64,000 nucleotides of DNA from Anthoceros angustus (GCA_010909165.1 MU008218.1:124001-188000); one strand, 5' to 3'; shown: positions 22,819-34,955, counted from the stretch's first letter. The notes: generated by a model from the sequence alone, not told the origin. Translations and numbers: made by a program.

Positions 22819-23508
22819 GGGGAGGTAGTATGCAGTTTTTAGTTTCGAGTAAATGGACTTAACAATGTTAGATATCGGACGCCAAGGAAAATGTCGTAGG
22901 AATCATCGGTGACGTCGGGATTTAGGTGCAGTATTCCTGGTTGTATGCCGGAACTTAACGGAAGAGCTTTGAGGCCTGAAATTGTTAATTCAAAAGATAA
23001 CATCGGGCAACTGTCGGTTTCCATTTGGACTGCATGCCAAGCGATCACCTCTACGCAGCAGGTGAGGGTTGAAGTGGGAACTGGTGATAGCAGGTGGTTT
23101 GTATCCGTCCAGGCTCGAGTGGCGGGCCCACGGACCCACGGACGACACGAAGCTGGCTAACGGGCTCACTCTTTCGCTTTGCGCGTTGCATCTCGCAACG
23201 GGTTTCGGGTTTTCCCGTCTCTTTCCCCTTGAGCTCGGCAGCCTGCCTGTTGGGGAAGGCGGGAAGAAGGAGCACGCGGGAGCGTTGCCATCGCTGGCGG
23301 CAAATCCAGAGGTGCGGGGGCAGAGACATTACGTGCATGCGAGGGAGGAGGCCGAGGCGGGGCGAGCAGTGGAGTGGAGCGTGCTGTGCTAGGGGGCGGT
23401 TTTAGTGGGGACTTTGAATCGGAGGCGGTAGTATTTTGAGATCTGCGTCGCAGCTGGATCCAGGTCGGGAGGGTTTGTGTCAGGTTGATCTGGTGCTGAG
23501 GTGCAGCC
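22819..23508. promoter_or_regulatory. APO 3' end and SCAMP promoter region
   Basis: 690 bp between two genes on the plus strand. I see no repeat or RNA gene. The G+C-rich part from about 23,170 is likely the SCAMP promoter and 5' UTR. Confidence 0.4.
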
Positions 23509-25915
23509 ATGGGGAGTCGATACGACAGCAATCCCTTCGACGAAGATGAAGTGAACCCGTTTTCTGTGAGTGATGAGCTTAGGGCATTTCGTTTGGGACA
23601 CGGGAGTGCGTGGAGTGTGTTGAGTGACGGTGAGGATATGTTTATTGGCAGGATCCGGTTGTGCGAGCACAGGCTGCGGGGAAGAGCAACCCGCCCGCAT
23701 ATGGCGGACCTTTTTTCGAGGTCAGCTGGTCTCAGCTGATCGTCATGGAGTAGGAGGGAGTGGTATTTTCGTGGTTGGCCTGTGAGTTAAGGGATTCCCT
23801 GTGACAGGCGGTTCTTTCTGTGACAGCAATCCAGGCTCGCGCCTCTGCCGCCAGAACCAGCGTCTGTGAAGGATGTCAACATCGATATACCTCTGGGAGG
23901 AAAAGTAAGCAATTTCGACGAGGTGTGGTTTTTCTTGCCTTAGCTGGAGAAGTCCGTTCTGAATGCCGGGTTTTCTTTTTGTTTTGAAGGGACAGGATAT
24001 TAGACAGAAAGAACGAGAGCTGAAGGTCTGGGAGGACCAATTGAAAAAAAGGGAACAGGTTGGTGACTGCCCTGAACCAGTATGCTCGTACAAGCATTTA
24101 GTGTTTGGTCGCAAATTTGTTTGTTGATCAGCAGCTTGTTGTCTTAGCGGATACTCTTGCGTTCATGCATTGGCTTTCGTTAAGAGGCGTAGGGTGAAGG
24201 CGGGTAGATTGGTGGATCAGTTTCTGAAAAGTGAACTGCGACGAGTCGAGTGACGTATGAGTGGCATCTTTATGCATGTACTAGCTATGGATTAACTTTG
24301 TGCAGGGGTGTGGGAATTGGGATTGATTCGATTCTGTTTGTTTTGTTATCCAGGACATCAAGCGCAGAGAGGATGCGGCTGCAAAAGGTAATTTGCAGCG
24401 GCTTGGTAGTGGTCTGTTCTGTGCGGCGTTCTGATGCCCGTTTGGGTCCATATTGACTTTCCTTTTGTGCAGCTGGTATCCTTCTCGAGGCGAAGAACTG
24501 GCCTCCAGTCGTGTCAATCATCCATCATGACATTGCTGCAGATATACCTGTTCATCTGCAAGGAGTTATGAAGGTGGCGTTTGCCAGCTGGCTTGGTGAG
24601 TATTACTTTTTAGCTCAAGACGCTCTATGTAAGTTGGGTAACCCGATTGACAAGTTGACTGCCTTGCTTGCAGTTCCTTTTTAGGTCCAACGTTGTGGGC
24701 TTGCTCTGGTAACCAGAACTCAGGTTTCTGAACGGATGGTTATGGGCCGGTATCATGCTTATGTCATGGAAATCTTGGATCTGTTTCAGGAATTATGTTG
24801 GCGCTTTTCTGGAATTTTATAGCCCTGTCGGCAGCATGGATTGATAAAGGAGTCTGTAAGCATGGCCCAACTTACTCCAGTTGTTCTCTGGATGTTTTCT
24901 GACGGATGGTAGAATGTTTTGGCTACTGACTTGCCCTATTTTTGGCAGCTGTGGGAGCCTGGTTTCTGGCGCTGATCTACCTCTTGTCGGGCCTGCCGGG
25001 CTCATACATTTTGTGGTACCGGCCTCTATACCGTGCTATGAGGTTAGTGATCTGTGATGTCTGAGTGACTCAGTATTAGAAGAATCCCACTTGGAGGGAA
25101 TCCTTGGATATCATCTGACTGAAGTACTTTTGTTGGCAGAACCGAGAGTGCTCTGAGGTTTGGTTGGTTCTTCTTGTTCTATCTGGTGAGTGGAGCAATC
25201 ATCTTGTGGCAGTGGACCTCCCTCCCTTTGCGCTAGTACTCATAGGTCGCCAGCTTGTTTTCCATGGAGGAGCTGTAAAAACTGCTGACATTCCTTTCTG
25301 TCTCAGATCCACATCTTATTCTGCATGTATGCCGCTGTTGCTCCTCCACTTATATTCAAAGGAAAATCGCTAACGTAAGTGCACATCTTTCTAAGTCCTG
25401 CCTTCTGCAAACGCTTGTGTGATTTCTTTGTCGCTTCTGGAGATGTGTCAAGCGTAAACAGAAGAGAAATGTTGTTCTTGCAGGGGTGTGTTCCCAGCTA
25501 TTGACCTCCTCAGTAAAAAGCATCACACCGTTGTTGGGGTAAGTGCGATGTATACTTGCTGTAGATGCAATATGTAGGACCTCAAGGGTGAGGCTCAGGG
25601 GTGAAATGGTGATCCGCTTTGCTCAAGACTTCATATCGTGTTTGTCTGTGTGTCCATCCAGATATTCTACGCAGTAGGAATTATTCTCTTCAGTCTGGAG
25701 TGCATCGTCAGCCTTTATGTCCTCAAGGTAAGTTCCTCTTGCATCCTCAATCTCGGCTCTTTTCTGTCCTTCAGCATAAGAAAACTGAGACGTGGGGTGC
25801 TCTTCAATCCTTGCAGCAAGTTTACAACTACTTCAGGGGCTCAGGAAAGGCGGCGGAGCTGAAGCGACAAGCCGCGCAGGGTGCTGCGCAGAATGCCATC
25901 AGGGCAGCTATCTGA
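23509..25915 (+). CDS. Secretory carrier-associated membrane protein (SCAMP), 13 exons
   Basis: Four-span membrane protein of the trans-Golgi/early endosome and plasma membrane that acts in vesicle traffic. Exons: 23509-23565, 23652-23720, 23827-23904, 23990-24058, 24354-24387, 24473-24595, 24790-24855, 24949-25042, 25140-25185, 25307-25374, 25484-25538, 25662-25727, 25817-25915; 307 aa without frame error. The N-terminus has the NPF endocytic motif twice ([13 protein letters not shown]). A coiled coil follows ([20 protein letters not shown] and onward), then the conserved NWPP...[15 protein letters not shown]. The four membrane spans come next, with [18 protein letters not shown] between spans 2 and 3. 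The tail [19 protein letters not shown] is typical. Many exons of 34-123 nt separated by introns of about 80-300 nt illustrate the compact gene style of the region. Confidence 0.96.
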
Positions 25916-27550
25916 TCTACTCCTTCCCCCAATTTCCGTCCATTTTCTTGGTGGGAAGTTCGCAAGTCGTAGCGGGGGGGGGGGCAAGGGCTGTTTTGAG
26001 CGGAATTTTCCACTTGTAGAATGTTCCGTGTTTTACACTTTTGTATCTACGTCCCTAGGTATTACTAAACGAGGTGACCGCCTGCCGCCGGTTGCTTGAT
26101 TCTGTTATTACAAGTCCATCTTTTAGATGTCAATTGACTGATTGCTCCACTGGTGTTGAACCCTAAACCAGCTTGAGGGCACGTCGTCTCCGACGGCATG
26201 ACAAATTTACTAATGTCCCTTGCCAAAAGCTGTGGGGCATATGCACGTACTTAGACTAAAAAGAAATTTTGCTAAGACGAGGATAAACGCGACGCGCTTG
26301 ACGCGGAATCTGTGAGGCAAAGTGCTGGTTTTGGAAGGAGCAGATCTGGCATGTTACAATTGCGGAGGTCGCTGCTGGCGATGACGTCGCCGAGTGATAG
26401 GCTAGCAGAAGCCAAAAGAGGATCCCAGACAGTGCATATAAGTAAGAGCTTGTTGTAGTCGTGTGAACGGGCGAAGCTTGGCCTCAACGCAATCGGCGCA
26501 GCTTGAGATGGACCGCTGACTGCTGTCCGCTGTGCTATCCTCCGATTCCGGTAGCTTCGCCGCAGATTCTTCACCCAAACTGCAATTCTTTTCCCACCGG
26601 GGCCTGATGGCTCCAGCCTGCTCCTGAGGCGGCGACATGAGAAGCCCGCGTGCGGGAGGCAGGAAGCGCGGAGTGCTCATCTGGTGGGGATCCTGGTCCG
26701 CTTCTGGTTCCGCTCCCGCCTCCTGGTCTGCCCGCTCCTTCGCTCGCACTGTGCAATCTGCGCCCGCGGCGACAGTGTGGCCGATTCCTTTGGAAGAGGA
26801 GGCGTTGGCTCCCACTGCGTCGGCGTCGGAGGTACTGGAGCTGTCTGCTTTGGCTGCTTTGGGAGGTTCGATTGTGGGGGGGATGGAATCTGATGATGGA
26901 TTACGTGCGTGCTGTGGCAGGCGAGTCCGCCCCAGCGGAGCAGGAAATTGCGCAGAAGGCGCCGCATCCGTAAAAGGCGCACAGCTGGGGCGGGGGAGTC
27001 GGGCCGGGTTGTGGGCACTGGACCGGAGGTGCGATATCTGTGCCTGTTCCTGTTTGGAGTGTGGTGTGTGACAGTAGCGGGCTGGATTTGACATGAATCT
27101 GGCATTTGTAGCAGGTTCTCGATTCAATTTGCTCCTCAGCTGCCGGTTTGTCGGTGGAATCCCGCCCAGCTCGATCTGTTGGGCCGACCGGGGGGTGCCC
27201 GGAGCGAGCGATTGGGTCGCGGGGGAAGAAGCCGATTTTCGTGGTCTACAGCCTGCTGAACAGGCACACGTGCGAGGTTGTCCCGAATTCGACACTGTTT
27301 CGGCATCGTCCTTCGTACGCAGAAGTGATAGCCTCTTCGCCCACCGGTTTCGTGGGGAGGAGATTGTCTCGCCTGCTCTCGAGGTTAAGGTGCATGCCTT
27401 TCTGTATCACACGGTTTACAAGGAAAGAAAGATTCGGAGGATTTGGGTGGGGGAGTGAGAGATTGGCATTGCACGAGCTTCTTTTCGTCCAGGAGAAGCT
27501 TGTTGCTGACTTGTCGCTTGCATTGATCAGGCCCCTCATTCGCTGTCACC
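25916..27550. other. Intergenic before urease, G+C-rich, no recognisable gene
   Basis: 1.6 kb containing the SCAMP 3' end and the urease promoter. A 297-codon open frame on the minus strand (26,402-27,295) and overlapping plus-strand frames (for example 26,637-27,071) are Ser/Pro/Ala-rich and have no domain. They are probably by-products of high G+C. A G-run (gggggggggg) occurs at 25,975-25,984. Confidence 0.4.
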
Positions 27551-30500
27551 ATGAGACTCTCACCAAGAGAGCTGGACAAGCTCTCGTTGCACCAGGCAGG
27601 CTTCCTCGCCCAGAAAAGGCTGGCTCGTGGGTTACAGCTTAACCACCCAGAAGCTGTTGCCCTCATTGCCACACAGGTGAGCGTACGCTGGTCAGGTAGC
27701 CAATTGGAACGGCATGTTGCCGATTGGAATGGACTCTTTGCTACATTGACTCGCTTACTGCTGATATCGATGTGCCCCGTGGTCGTAGATCCTGGAGTTC
27801 ATTCGGGATGGCAAAACTGTCGCAGAGCTCATGGACACAGGACGGCAATTATTGGGAAGGTATGTGCCCTATCTCAATTGGGAAGTGCTTCTTACTGCTG
27901 CTGTCTGCTCTGAAGCTGATGGTACTCTGAATTTCAGGAGGCAAGTTTTGCCTGGGGTTAGGCATCTTCTAGAAACAGTGCAGGTATGCACAAGAAGTAC
28001 AACCAGCTTGGATTTGCGACTTCTTGTCAGAGCGTGACTGTGCCGTGGTTATGGTTTTTAATACTACTCCCGTTTCAGGTGGAGGGAACATTTCCAGATG
28101 GGACCAAGCTGGTCACCATCCACAATCCTATTGCAAGGGAAGGTGGAGATCTCGGGCTTGCTTTGCATGGATCCTTTCTACCAGGTCAGTAACAGACTCA
28201 TTTTTCTTGTTGTATCTGATTCCGCTCCAAGTTCCTCTACTGAACTCTATTGTCCTGATTTTGGTTTCAGTTCCATCTCAGGACATTTTTCCTCTGTCAG
28301 AGGATACGCTGGAACCTGGTCGGGTAGTTCCAAAGCCTGGACGTATTCTGATCAATGAACATAGAGAATGCGTAATTATTAAGGTTATCAATACAGCTGA
28401 CCGCCCAATACAGGTCATTTTTCCATCCTTCACTACTGTGGGATCTCCTTAGTGGATCATGTGCACCACGTTCCCAGAAGCTTGACTTCTTGTTCCCTTG
28501 CTTTCAGGTGGGCAGTCATTACCATTTCGTCGAGAGCAACCCTTACCTTATTTTCGACCGGGAAAGGGCTTATGGAAAGCGTTTGAACGTTCTGGCTGGT
28601 ACTGCAGTCCGGTTTGAGGTATATTCCTTTTTTGCATGGTTTCCTTATGTTCCGGAGAGGAAGCAGGTGTTTGTAGGAAGTCCTTTCTACGATGAATGAC
28701 CTGAGGCCTGATTGGGGCCTGTTGCATTGCTCCAGCCAGGTGACGAAAAATCAGTAGTTCTTGTCAGCATCGGTGGCAAGAAAGTAATCCAGGGTGGTAA
28801 TGGGTTAGCAAAAGGTCCCGTGGACGAATCTCATCTTCCTTCAATAATGCAGAGGGTAACCTCCAGAAACTTTGGCCACAGGAAGCAACCCGAGGCCTGG
28901 TATGTGCAAACCTGCCGGCTGTCTAGTCTCATGCATTGTTTCAGAATGCAGTCTGTCCTCCATTTCTGCTTCTACTTTGTATGTGTAAGGTGAAAAATGT
29001 TAATACTAGTGTGTCTGCAGGGTTGGTATTTCTGGAAAAGATGAAAAAGTGACTTGCTGGGTGTCTCGGGAACAGTACTCCCATCTGTTTGGTCCAACAA
29101 CTGGTGACAAAGTGAGGCTGGGAGACACAGACCTTTATGCAGAGGTGGAGAAGGATTTTGCTGTCTACGGGGATGAATGCAAGTTTGGTGGAGGTAAGGT
29201 CCTTAGGGATGGCATGGGGCAGGCCTGTGGATATACTGCAGCTATGACGCTAGATGTTGCAATCATCAATGCCCTAGTTATAGATTACACTGGAATATAC
29301 AAGGCAGACATTGGTATCAAAGGAGGGAATATAGTTGGAATAGGGAAAGCAGGGAATCCGGATGTGATGGATGGCGTCTCTGAGAACATGATTGTTGGTG
29401 TAAGTTGTGATCCTCAACGTCTTTTTTTCAGTTTTAAGTTTGAGTGGTCACTGGGTCTGGAGTAAATATGGTGGCTACGTTTTGACATTGTACTTTTGCC
29501 TCATGAAGGTTAACACTGAAGTGATAGCAGCAGAAGGATCAATTCTTACTGCTGGAGGTATCGATACTCATGTGCACTTCATATGCCCACAGCTTGGACG
29601 CAGCAATCTCCATGAGGTGAGGTTAGAAGAAACTCAGATGTGTTCTCCAGACTGTGGCTTTCCTCAAACTCACTCCCGCAGTGGAGTCTACGGCAGGAGG
29701 CCGTTGAATACGGTGGATTTGGGTTGATGTCTTTAAGAAACAATATCTGTACCCTTCAACGGTTTAATTCTGCATTTGTGCAGGCTTAACAACATTGCTT
29801 GGTGGAGGAACAGGGCCAGCTCATGGAACAGCTGCAACGACTTGCACACCTGCTCCAGAACAAATGCGTTTAATGCTTCGCGCAACAGATGACATCCCCT
29901 GAACTTTGGGTTTACAGGAAAGGTGGATGAATGGCTGGAAGTATAGTCGTGTTTTGGTGTGTAGACTCGCTTTCTTTGAAACACTGACAGCAATGACATT
30001 TCAGGGTAACTCTGCAAAACCAGACGGTCTTGCTGATATTATCAGAGCTGGTGCCGTTGGTCTCAAGCTGCATGAAGATTGGGGCACAACACCAGCTGCT
30101 ATCCAGAATTGTTTGTCAGTTGCAGATGAATTCGACGTGCAGGTAGGTTATGACCTCTTGGGGCACGATATTTTCATTCGTGATCCTTACGGGCTACTCT
30201 TGTTGACTTCGTTATGATCTCTGTGTACTGATATTGAAGGTAACTATCCATACCGACACTCTTAATGAGTCGGGATGCGTGGAGCAGTCAGTCGCAGCTT
30301 TTGGAGGTCGAACCATTCACACGTACCACAGGTGAGTCTCTGATCGATTTCGTGTGGGAAAGGTGTTGGAGCTTGAAGTGCTACACCTGCTTCTGAGTTG
30401 GGCGAGCACATATGCTTTGAAAGCTGACGATGTGATTGTGCTTGCATCAGTGAGGGAGCGGTGGAGGACATGCACCAGACATCATGATGGTTTGCGGTTT

Positions 30501-31822
30501 GCCGAATGTTCTTCCATCCTCAACCAATCCAACCAGGCCGTACACAGTCAATACCATTGATGAACATATCGACATGCTTGTAAGTATGTTTGATGTGCAT
30601 ACTATGTTTCGCCGACCTGGTCCTGTGGTTTATCGTTCTTGACTTTGGAGACAAGCAGAGAATGTCATTCCGGTTCATGGACGTCTGCGGTTTGTGTATG
30701 TGCAGATGGTCTGTCATCACCTCAACAAGAGCATAGCAGAAGACGTTGCTTTCGCAGAGTCCAGGATCCGTGGTGAGACCATAGCTGCAGAGGATATCCT
30801 TCATGACATGGGCGCCATCAGCATGATGTCATCTGATTCTCAAGCCATGGGTCGCATAGGAGAGGTTGCACAGGATCACTAAACCGTGTGTACAGCTAGC
30901 TTGAGGAAAACTCGTTATGTGGAGGTGTGCTCATCAGTTTGACATTGTTTCAGGTTATAACGCGCACGTGGCAGACAGCTCATAAAATGAAGCAGCAACG
31001 GGGACAGCTGCCCGACGCATCAGCTGATGACAATGATAATCTAAGGATCAAGCGTTACATAGCAAAATATACTATTAATCCTGCTATTGCCCATGGTTTT
31101 CCAGGCTTGTTGGATCTGTTGAGGTGTGTACCACTTGTTGAGCTTGATTTAGGATATGTCTCTGGATGTCTCATAAATAGGAATGAACATCTGTGTCCTG
31201 AGTGCAGGTCGGGAAGCTTGCTGATTTAGTCTTATGGAAACCTGCCTTTTCGGACTAAACCGGAAATGGTTATAAAGGAGGAGTTATTGCCTGGGCTCAA
31301 ATGGGTGATGCCAATGCAAGCATTCCAACTCCGGAACCTGTATGTGTCATTGTGCTTCGGCCTGTTGAAAATTACGTGTCTTGATTCTCGTCTCGGCTGT
31401 ACTGCAAGCGCTGATCATTTTGTTGTTGAGAGATATTGCAACAGGTTTTGATGAGGCCGATGTTTGGAGCTTTGGGGAAGGCTGGGAGCTCACATTCAAT
31501 CGCTTTTGTTAGCAAGGTATGGCTTTAGTCTTGAACATTTGGGTCTGGCTGCAGTCTATTTAGCGTAGGAATGCTGAAGAGAATCTTGGGCATTCTCCAG
31601 GCTGCCAAGTTGGCTGACGTTAAAGCGGAATATGGACTTCAGAAGCGTGTGGAGGAAATACAGAATGTTAGAAATCTAACCAAAAGGGACATGAAACTGA
31701 ATGACTTAACGCCCGACATTGTCATCGACCATGAACATTACACTGTATCCGCCGATGGAGTGATGCTTACTTGCCAGCCTGCTGCCACCCTGCCACTGAC
31801 ACAAAACTATTTCCTGTTCTAG
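27551..31822 (+). pseudogene. Urease, single-chain plant type, 18 exons; frame broken after exon 8 as given
   Basis: Nickel enzyme hydrolysing urea to ammonia and CO2 in the cytosol. Exons 1-8 are clean: 27551-27676, 27789-27859, 27938-27983, 28079-28184, 28271-28413, 28508-28618, 28736-28899, 29021-29399. They cover the gamma and beta domains and the alpha-domain start ([21 protein letters not shown]). Exons 9-18: 29509-29616, 29784-29922, 30005-30142, 30240-30331, 30451-30579, 30706-30864, 30954-31123, 31208-31339, 31445-31516, 31601-31822. They keep active-site motifs: THVHF (nickel His pair), GLKLHEDWG (carbamylated Lys), MVCHHLNKS (flap Cys/His) and the terminal QNYFLF. Allowing for the missing bases the length would be about 837 aa, normal for plant ureases. 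One-base losses occur in exons 9, 10 (giving an in-frame TGA), 13, 15 and three in exon 16. They are either real decay or sequence error. Confidence 0.88.
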
Positions 31823-31929
31823 TTTAATTCTTCTGTTGCGATGAGGACTGATCCTGACGATTGTGCAGCTCTGGACAAAACGCCTGGTCCAGGGGCCAAG
31901 AACCAGTCACTGAGGTACCTGATCCTTTA

Positions 31930-32652
31930 ATGGGTACCTCGGCTCGAGCAAGCCATGAAAGTGATGTCAAACATCTTCCATTGGAGTGGAGTGTGTGGCA
32001 GCTGCTTGATTCCCTACTGCCAACAGGTGGATTTGCTCATTCCTACGGTCTGGAGGTTGCTGCGCAAACTCATCTGGTAGCGGATGCTACCTCACTTGAA
32101 GACTTTATCACATCATCTCTGGAGGGAGTAGGTGCCTGATGCTGCCGTTTATTTATTGTGCTCACAAGCAGCCAAGGACAGACTCTTGATTCAGTTAGAC
32201 CAACTGTTTCATGCAACGCTGACGAACCAAGTTGGAAGAAAGGCATCGTTGGCTCAAGGAGCTGCCCTTCTGCGAGTGGCTGCCACGGTGTTTGTAGATA
32301 TTGCAGAGTTGCCGACCATGCGTGCTACTGCCAGGAAGCCCGGCACAGTGCATGTCCATTACGCACCCATGTATGGAGTTTTATGTGGCCTTCTTGGATG
32401 GGATTCCATGACTGCCCAACGATCTTTCCTGTTCTTAACACTTAGGGATATTCTGTCAGCTGGGACGCGGTTGAATGTGGTAGGTCCTTTGAAGCAGCGT
32501 TCCTGCAGCACCGGCTTTCTAAAGTTGCAGAAGCCGTCCTGAAGAAGTATGCAAATCGGCCAGCTGAAGATGCACATCAAACATCGCCTCTACTGGATAC
32601 AGTTCAAGGCTGTCATTCTCATCTATTTTCACGGCTCTTTGCTCTTAGGTGA
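31930..32652 (+). pseudogene. Urease accessory protein UreF, directly downstream of urease; frame interrupted
   Basis: UreF acts with UreG and UreD to insert nickel into apo-urease. Similarity begins at LEWSVWQLLDSLLPTGGFAHSYG and continues with a frame change near 32,110. It goes on through LTNQVGRKASLAQGAALLRVA, MYGVLCGLLGWDS and LTLRDILSAGTRLNVVGPL. After one further missing base at about 32,491 it ends ...LLDTVQGCHSHLFSRLFALR with TGA at 32,650-32,652. No intron is needed. In-frame ATG 31930 is 107 bp after the urease stop. Another ATG at 31,840, only 17 bp after it, lies in a different frame and would need splicing. No polyadenylation signal is evident between the two genes, so a shared transcript is possible. 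The second copy (57,198-57,920) has the correct base at the first break but breaks elsewhere. Confidence 0.85.
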
Positions 32653-33863
32653 CGGTTCTAGGGGTTTGAGAGGAGAGTTTGTGCAAACTGGGTTGTTTCT
32701 ACCTTTGGTTCCTGTGCGTCAACTTCTGCCAGGACTGTGACAGGAAGCTGCGGCTTTGCCTGCCTGCGCGAGATATTCAGGTGGTGCGGTGACAGACTGC
32801 CGGAGTAGCTACAGGATATTTTGCGTTTGTGTCAGGTTTCAATTGGTTTTCTCTCTCTCGACGCTTGCATGCTGTATCCGCTTGTGTCTCTTATGGCGTC
32901 CACAATGCCATTGTACCCGTTTTCGGTCGATCTAAAACTTCGCGGCCATACCGGGATACCAAAGAATCCTCTTGTCTCAAGAAATGAAAGGTGTTTGAAA
33001 TGCAATTCGTTGGATGTTGGTGCTTTTTCACGTTCCGTTGCCTCCTTCCTGTGTAGGTAAGAATGCACCACAGATCGGGTTCTTTGGTCTCATTTTTGTT
33101 TGTGTGGATTGCGACCCAGTTCAGCACCACTCTCAGCTGAACAGATCTGTCGAACTGTGACGAACATACTTGAAATCTGGTGAAGGGACCTGCCTTTCAT
33201 AAGCACTCCGAGGCTCTCACGAAGCTTAATTCCCAACCGGAGATGATTTGGACTTGTTTTTCACCTTCCTTGGCGTTGTGTATGCTGCAACCATAAATTC
33301 TCAGCAATATGCAGTTTTCCAATGCGCCAGCCAACCACAACGTAGTGGACTGGGTGGATGAGCGTGTGGCATCGGCCTCGCGACGTCTGACATTTTTGTT
33401 GAGTGGTTCCACCACATTCGAAAGATGCAGCCTGGGTGACATTTTCACGGAAGCACTTGTTGGTTCTCAATGGTATTCCGCAGCAAAAGTGTTGTAGCAA
33501 AATTGCAAATCCGTGAAGAGGCAAATCCCAGCCAGGCCATAGGGTTAGATTAGCGTGTCATGTTGGCACACACAAGCAATGTATGGCGACGGTTGGATGG
33601 ATAGTTATCATGTAGGACAAAGAAGAAACCTTGAGCTTTGAAAAGGTATGCCAACCTTCTACAAAAATTAGTGCAATATCATCACCCTAGTGCTCATCCA
33701 CCGAGGCTCAACGGACATTTGTGGTTCCATTCAGTTTTGTCCAAAGGGGTTCAGCCCGTGGACTGCCTCCCGAATAAAGAAATCGGATCGTTGAACCAAA
33801 CTCAACCACATACTTTTCATTCTATGATTCAAAGCGATGGATGCGGTTGGATGTGGTTGTCTC
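32653..33863. repeat. UreF 3' flank with diverged r and s repeat units
   Basis: From about 32,990 the sequence (aattcgttggatgttggtgc...) is a diverged copy of the 171-bp r repeat found at 33,864-34,271. The segment about 33,160-33,640 (s unit: ataagcactccgaggctctcac ... gcaatgtatggcgacggttgg) recurs diverged at about 41,485-41,915. Thus an r-s block pair existed before the copia insertion. Small open frames here have no recognisable domain. Confidence 0.6.
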
Positions 33864-34271
33864 GGTGTAATAACCTTTGGTTGCGGCTTGAAATATAATT
33901 CGTTGAATTTTGGTGCTTTATCATATTCTTTTCTGTATAGGCCAAGAATTCACCACAAATAGGCTTCTTTGATCTCATTTTCGTTTGTGTGGATGGCGAC
34001 CTAGCTCACTCCATTCTCAGTTGAACATATCAGAGGTGTAATAACCGTTGGCTGCGGCTTGAAATATAATTCGTTGAATTTTGGTGCTTTATCATATTCT
34101 TTTCTGATAGGCCAAGAATTCACCACAAATAGGCTTCTTTGATCTCATTTTCGTTTGTGTGGATGGCGACCTAGCTCACTCCATTCTCAGTTGAACATAT
34201 CTGTAGGTGTAATAACCTTTGGTTGCGGCTTGAGATATAATTCGTTGAATTTTTGCTTTATCGTATTCTTT
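33864..34271. repeat. 171-bp tandem repeat (r), two full units and a third cut by copia
   Basis: Units begin ggtgtaataacc at 33,864, 34,035 and 34,206, a spacing of 171 bp. The third is interrupted at 34,272 by the copia LTR and resumes at 41,377 with cttttctgtataggcc. The second segment copy has units at 59,130 and 59,301 only, so the array differs by one unit between the duplicates. Confidence 0.85.
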
Positions 34272-34450
34272 TGTGAATAAAAAGCTGTAATCACAATAAT
34301 GAGAATTAAAATATTATGAATATACATGAGGGCTTATATAGCAAAAGCTCTAAGGTTGTGTCGCTCAAGTTAACCTAATTATTTATTAGATAACTAATAT
34401 CTAATAGGCAACCGTTTATAAGGAGAACCGAACGGATTCTCCTTCCAACA
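34272..34450 (-). repeat. Copia 3' LTR
   Basis: 179 bp, nearly identical to the LTR at 41,198-41,376 apart from a few small indels near the right end. Contains an AT-rich section (attatttattagataactaat). Confidence 0.9.
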
Positions 34451-34955
34451 CGCCCGTAACGGAGCACGCTTGTTAGTGGAGTGTGGCGGCGAACGATGCC
34501 AAGCTCCATAGCTCAATGCCTCGCACTCGCTCCTTCGTGATTGCCACTTATCTCTTGTACCAAGACCGGCGCGATGAGCAAAGAAAGAGCGACGTGGGAG
34601 GATGCGGAGAGTGAGGCAGTCCGGTCGTCACCCCGCATAGCCATTTACGATAAAATGGCGATGGCAAATTGCTGGGAGTGGCGGTGCAACTCGGGTCGAG
34701 AAGAAGCTTGACGCCATCCCAAAGACCGCATCTCGAAGAGGAGTTACGCGCAATTCAATGCCTTGCCCGCCGCCTCAAGATGACTAAGTACTCTAGTAGC
34801 TGCGATGCGATTGGGTTTGAGCTTGTTGCTTCATCCACCATAATCTGCGGTGGTCAAAAGTCCATAGAGATTAGGTCCGAGTCGGCACAGCCATAGCCTC
34901 CATGTGTTGATAATGCTTGCTAGCGTGCGATACTTCATCGTAATGTCGGCGGTGT

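Noticed and set aside
26402-27295. 297-codon minus-strand open frame before urease
   Set aside because: Ser/Pro/Ala-rich with no domain; overlapping frames are open on the other strand in the same G+C-rich DNA, so it looks like a composition effect.
31840-31929. ATG 31,840 as the UreF start
   Set aside because: It is in a different frame from UreF and meets a stop before it; it would need a splice for which I see only a weak donor. Kept as an alternative, not chosen.
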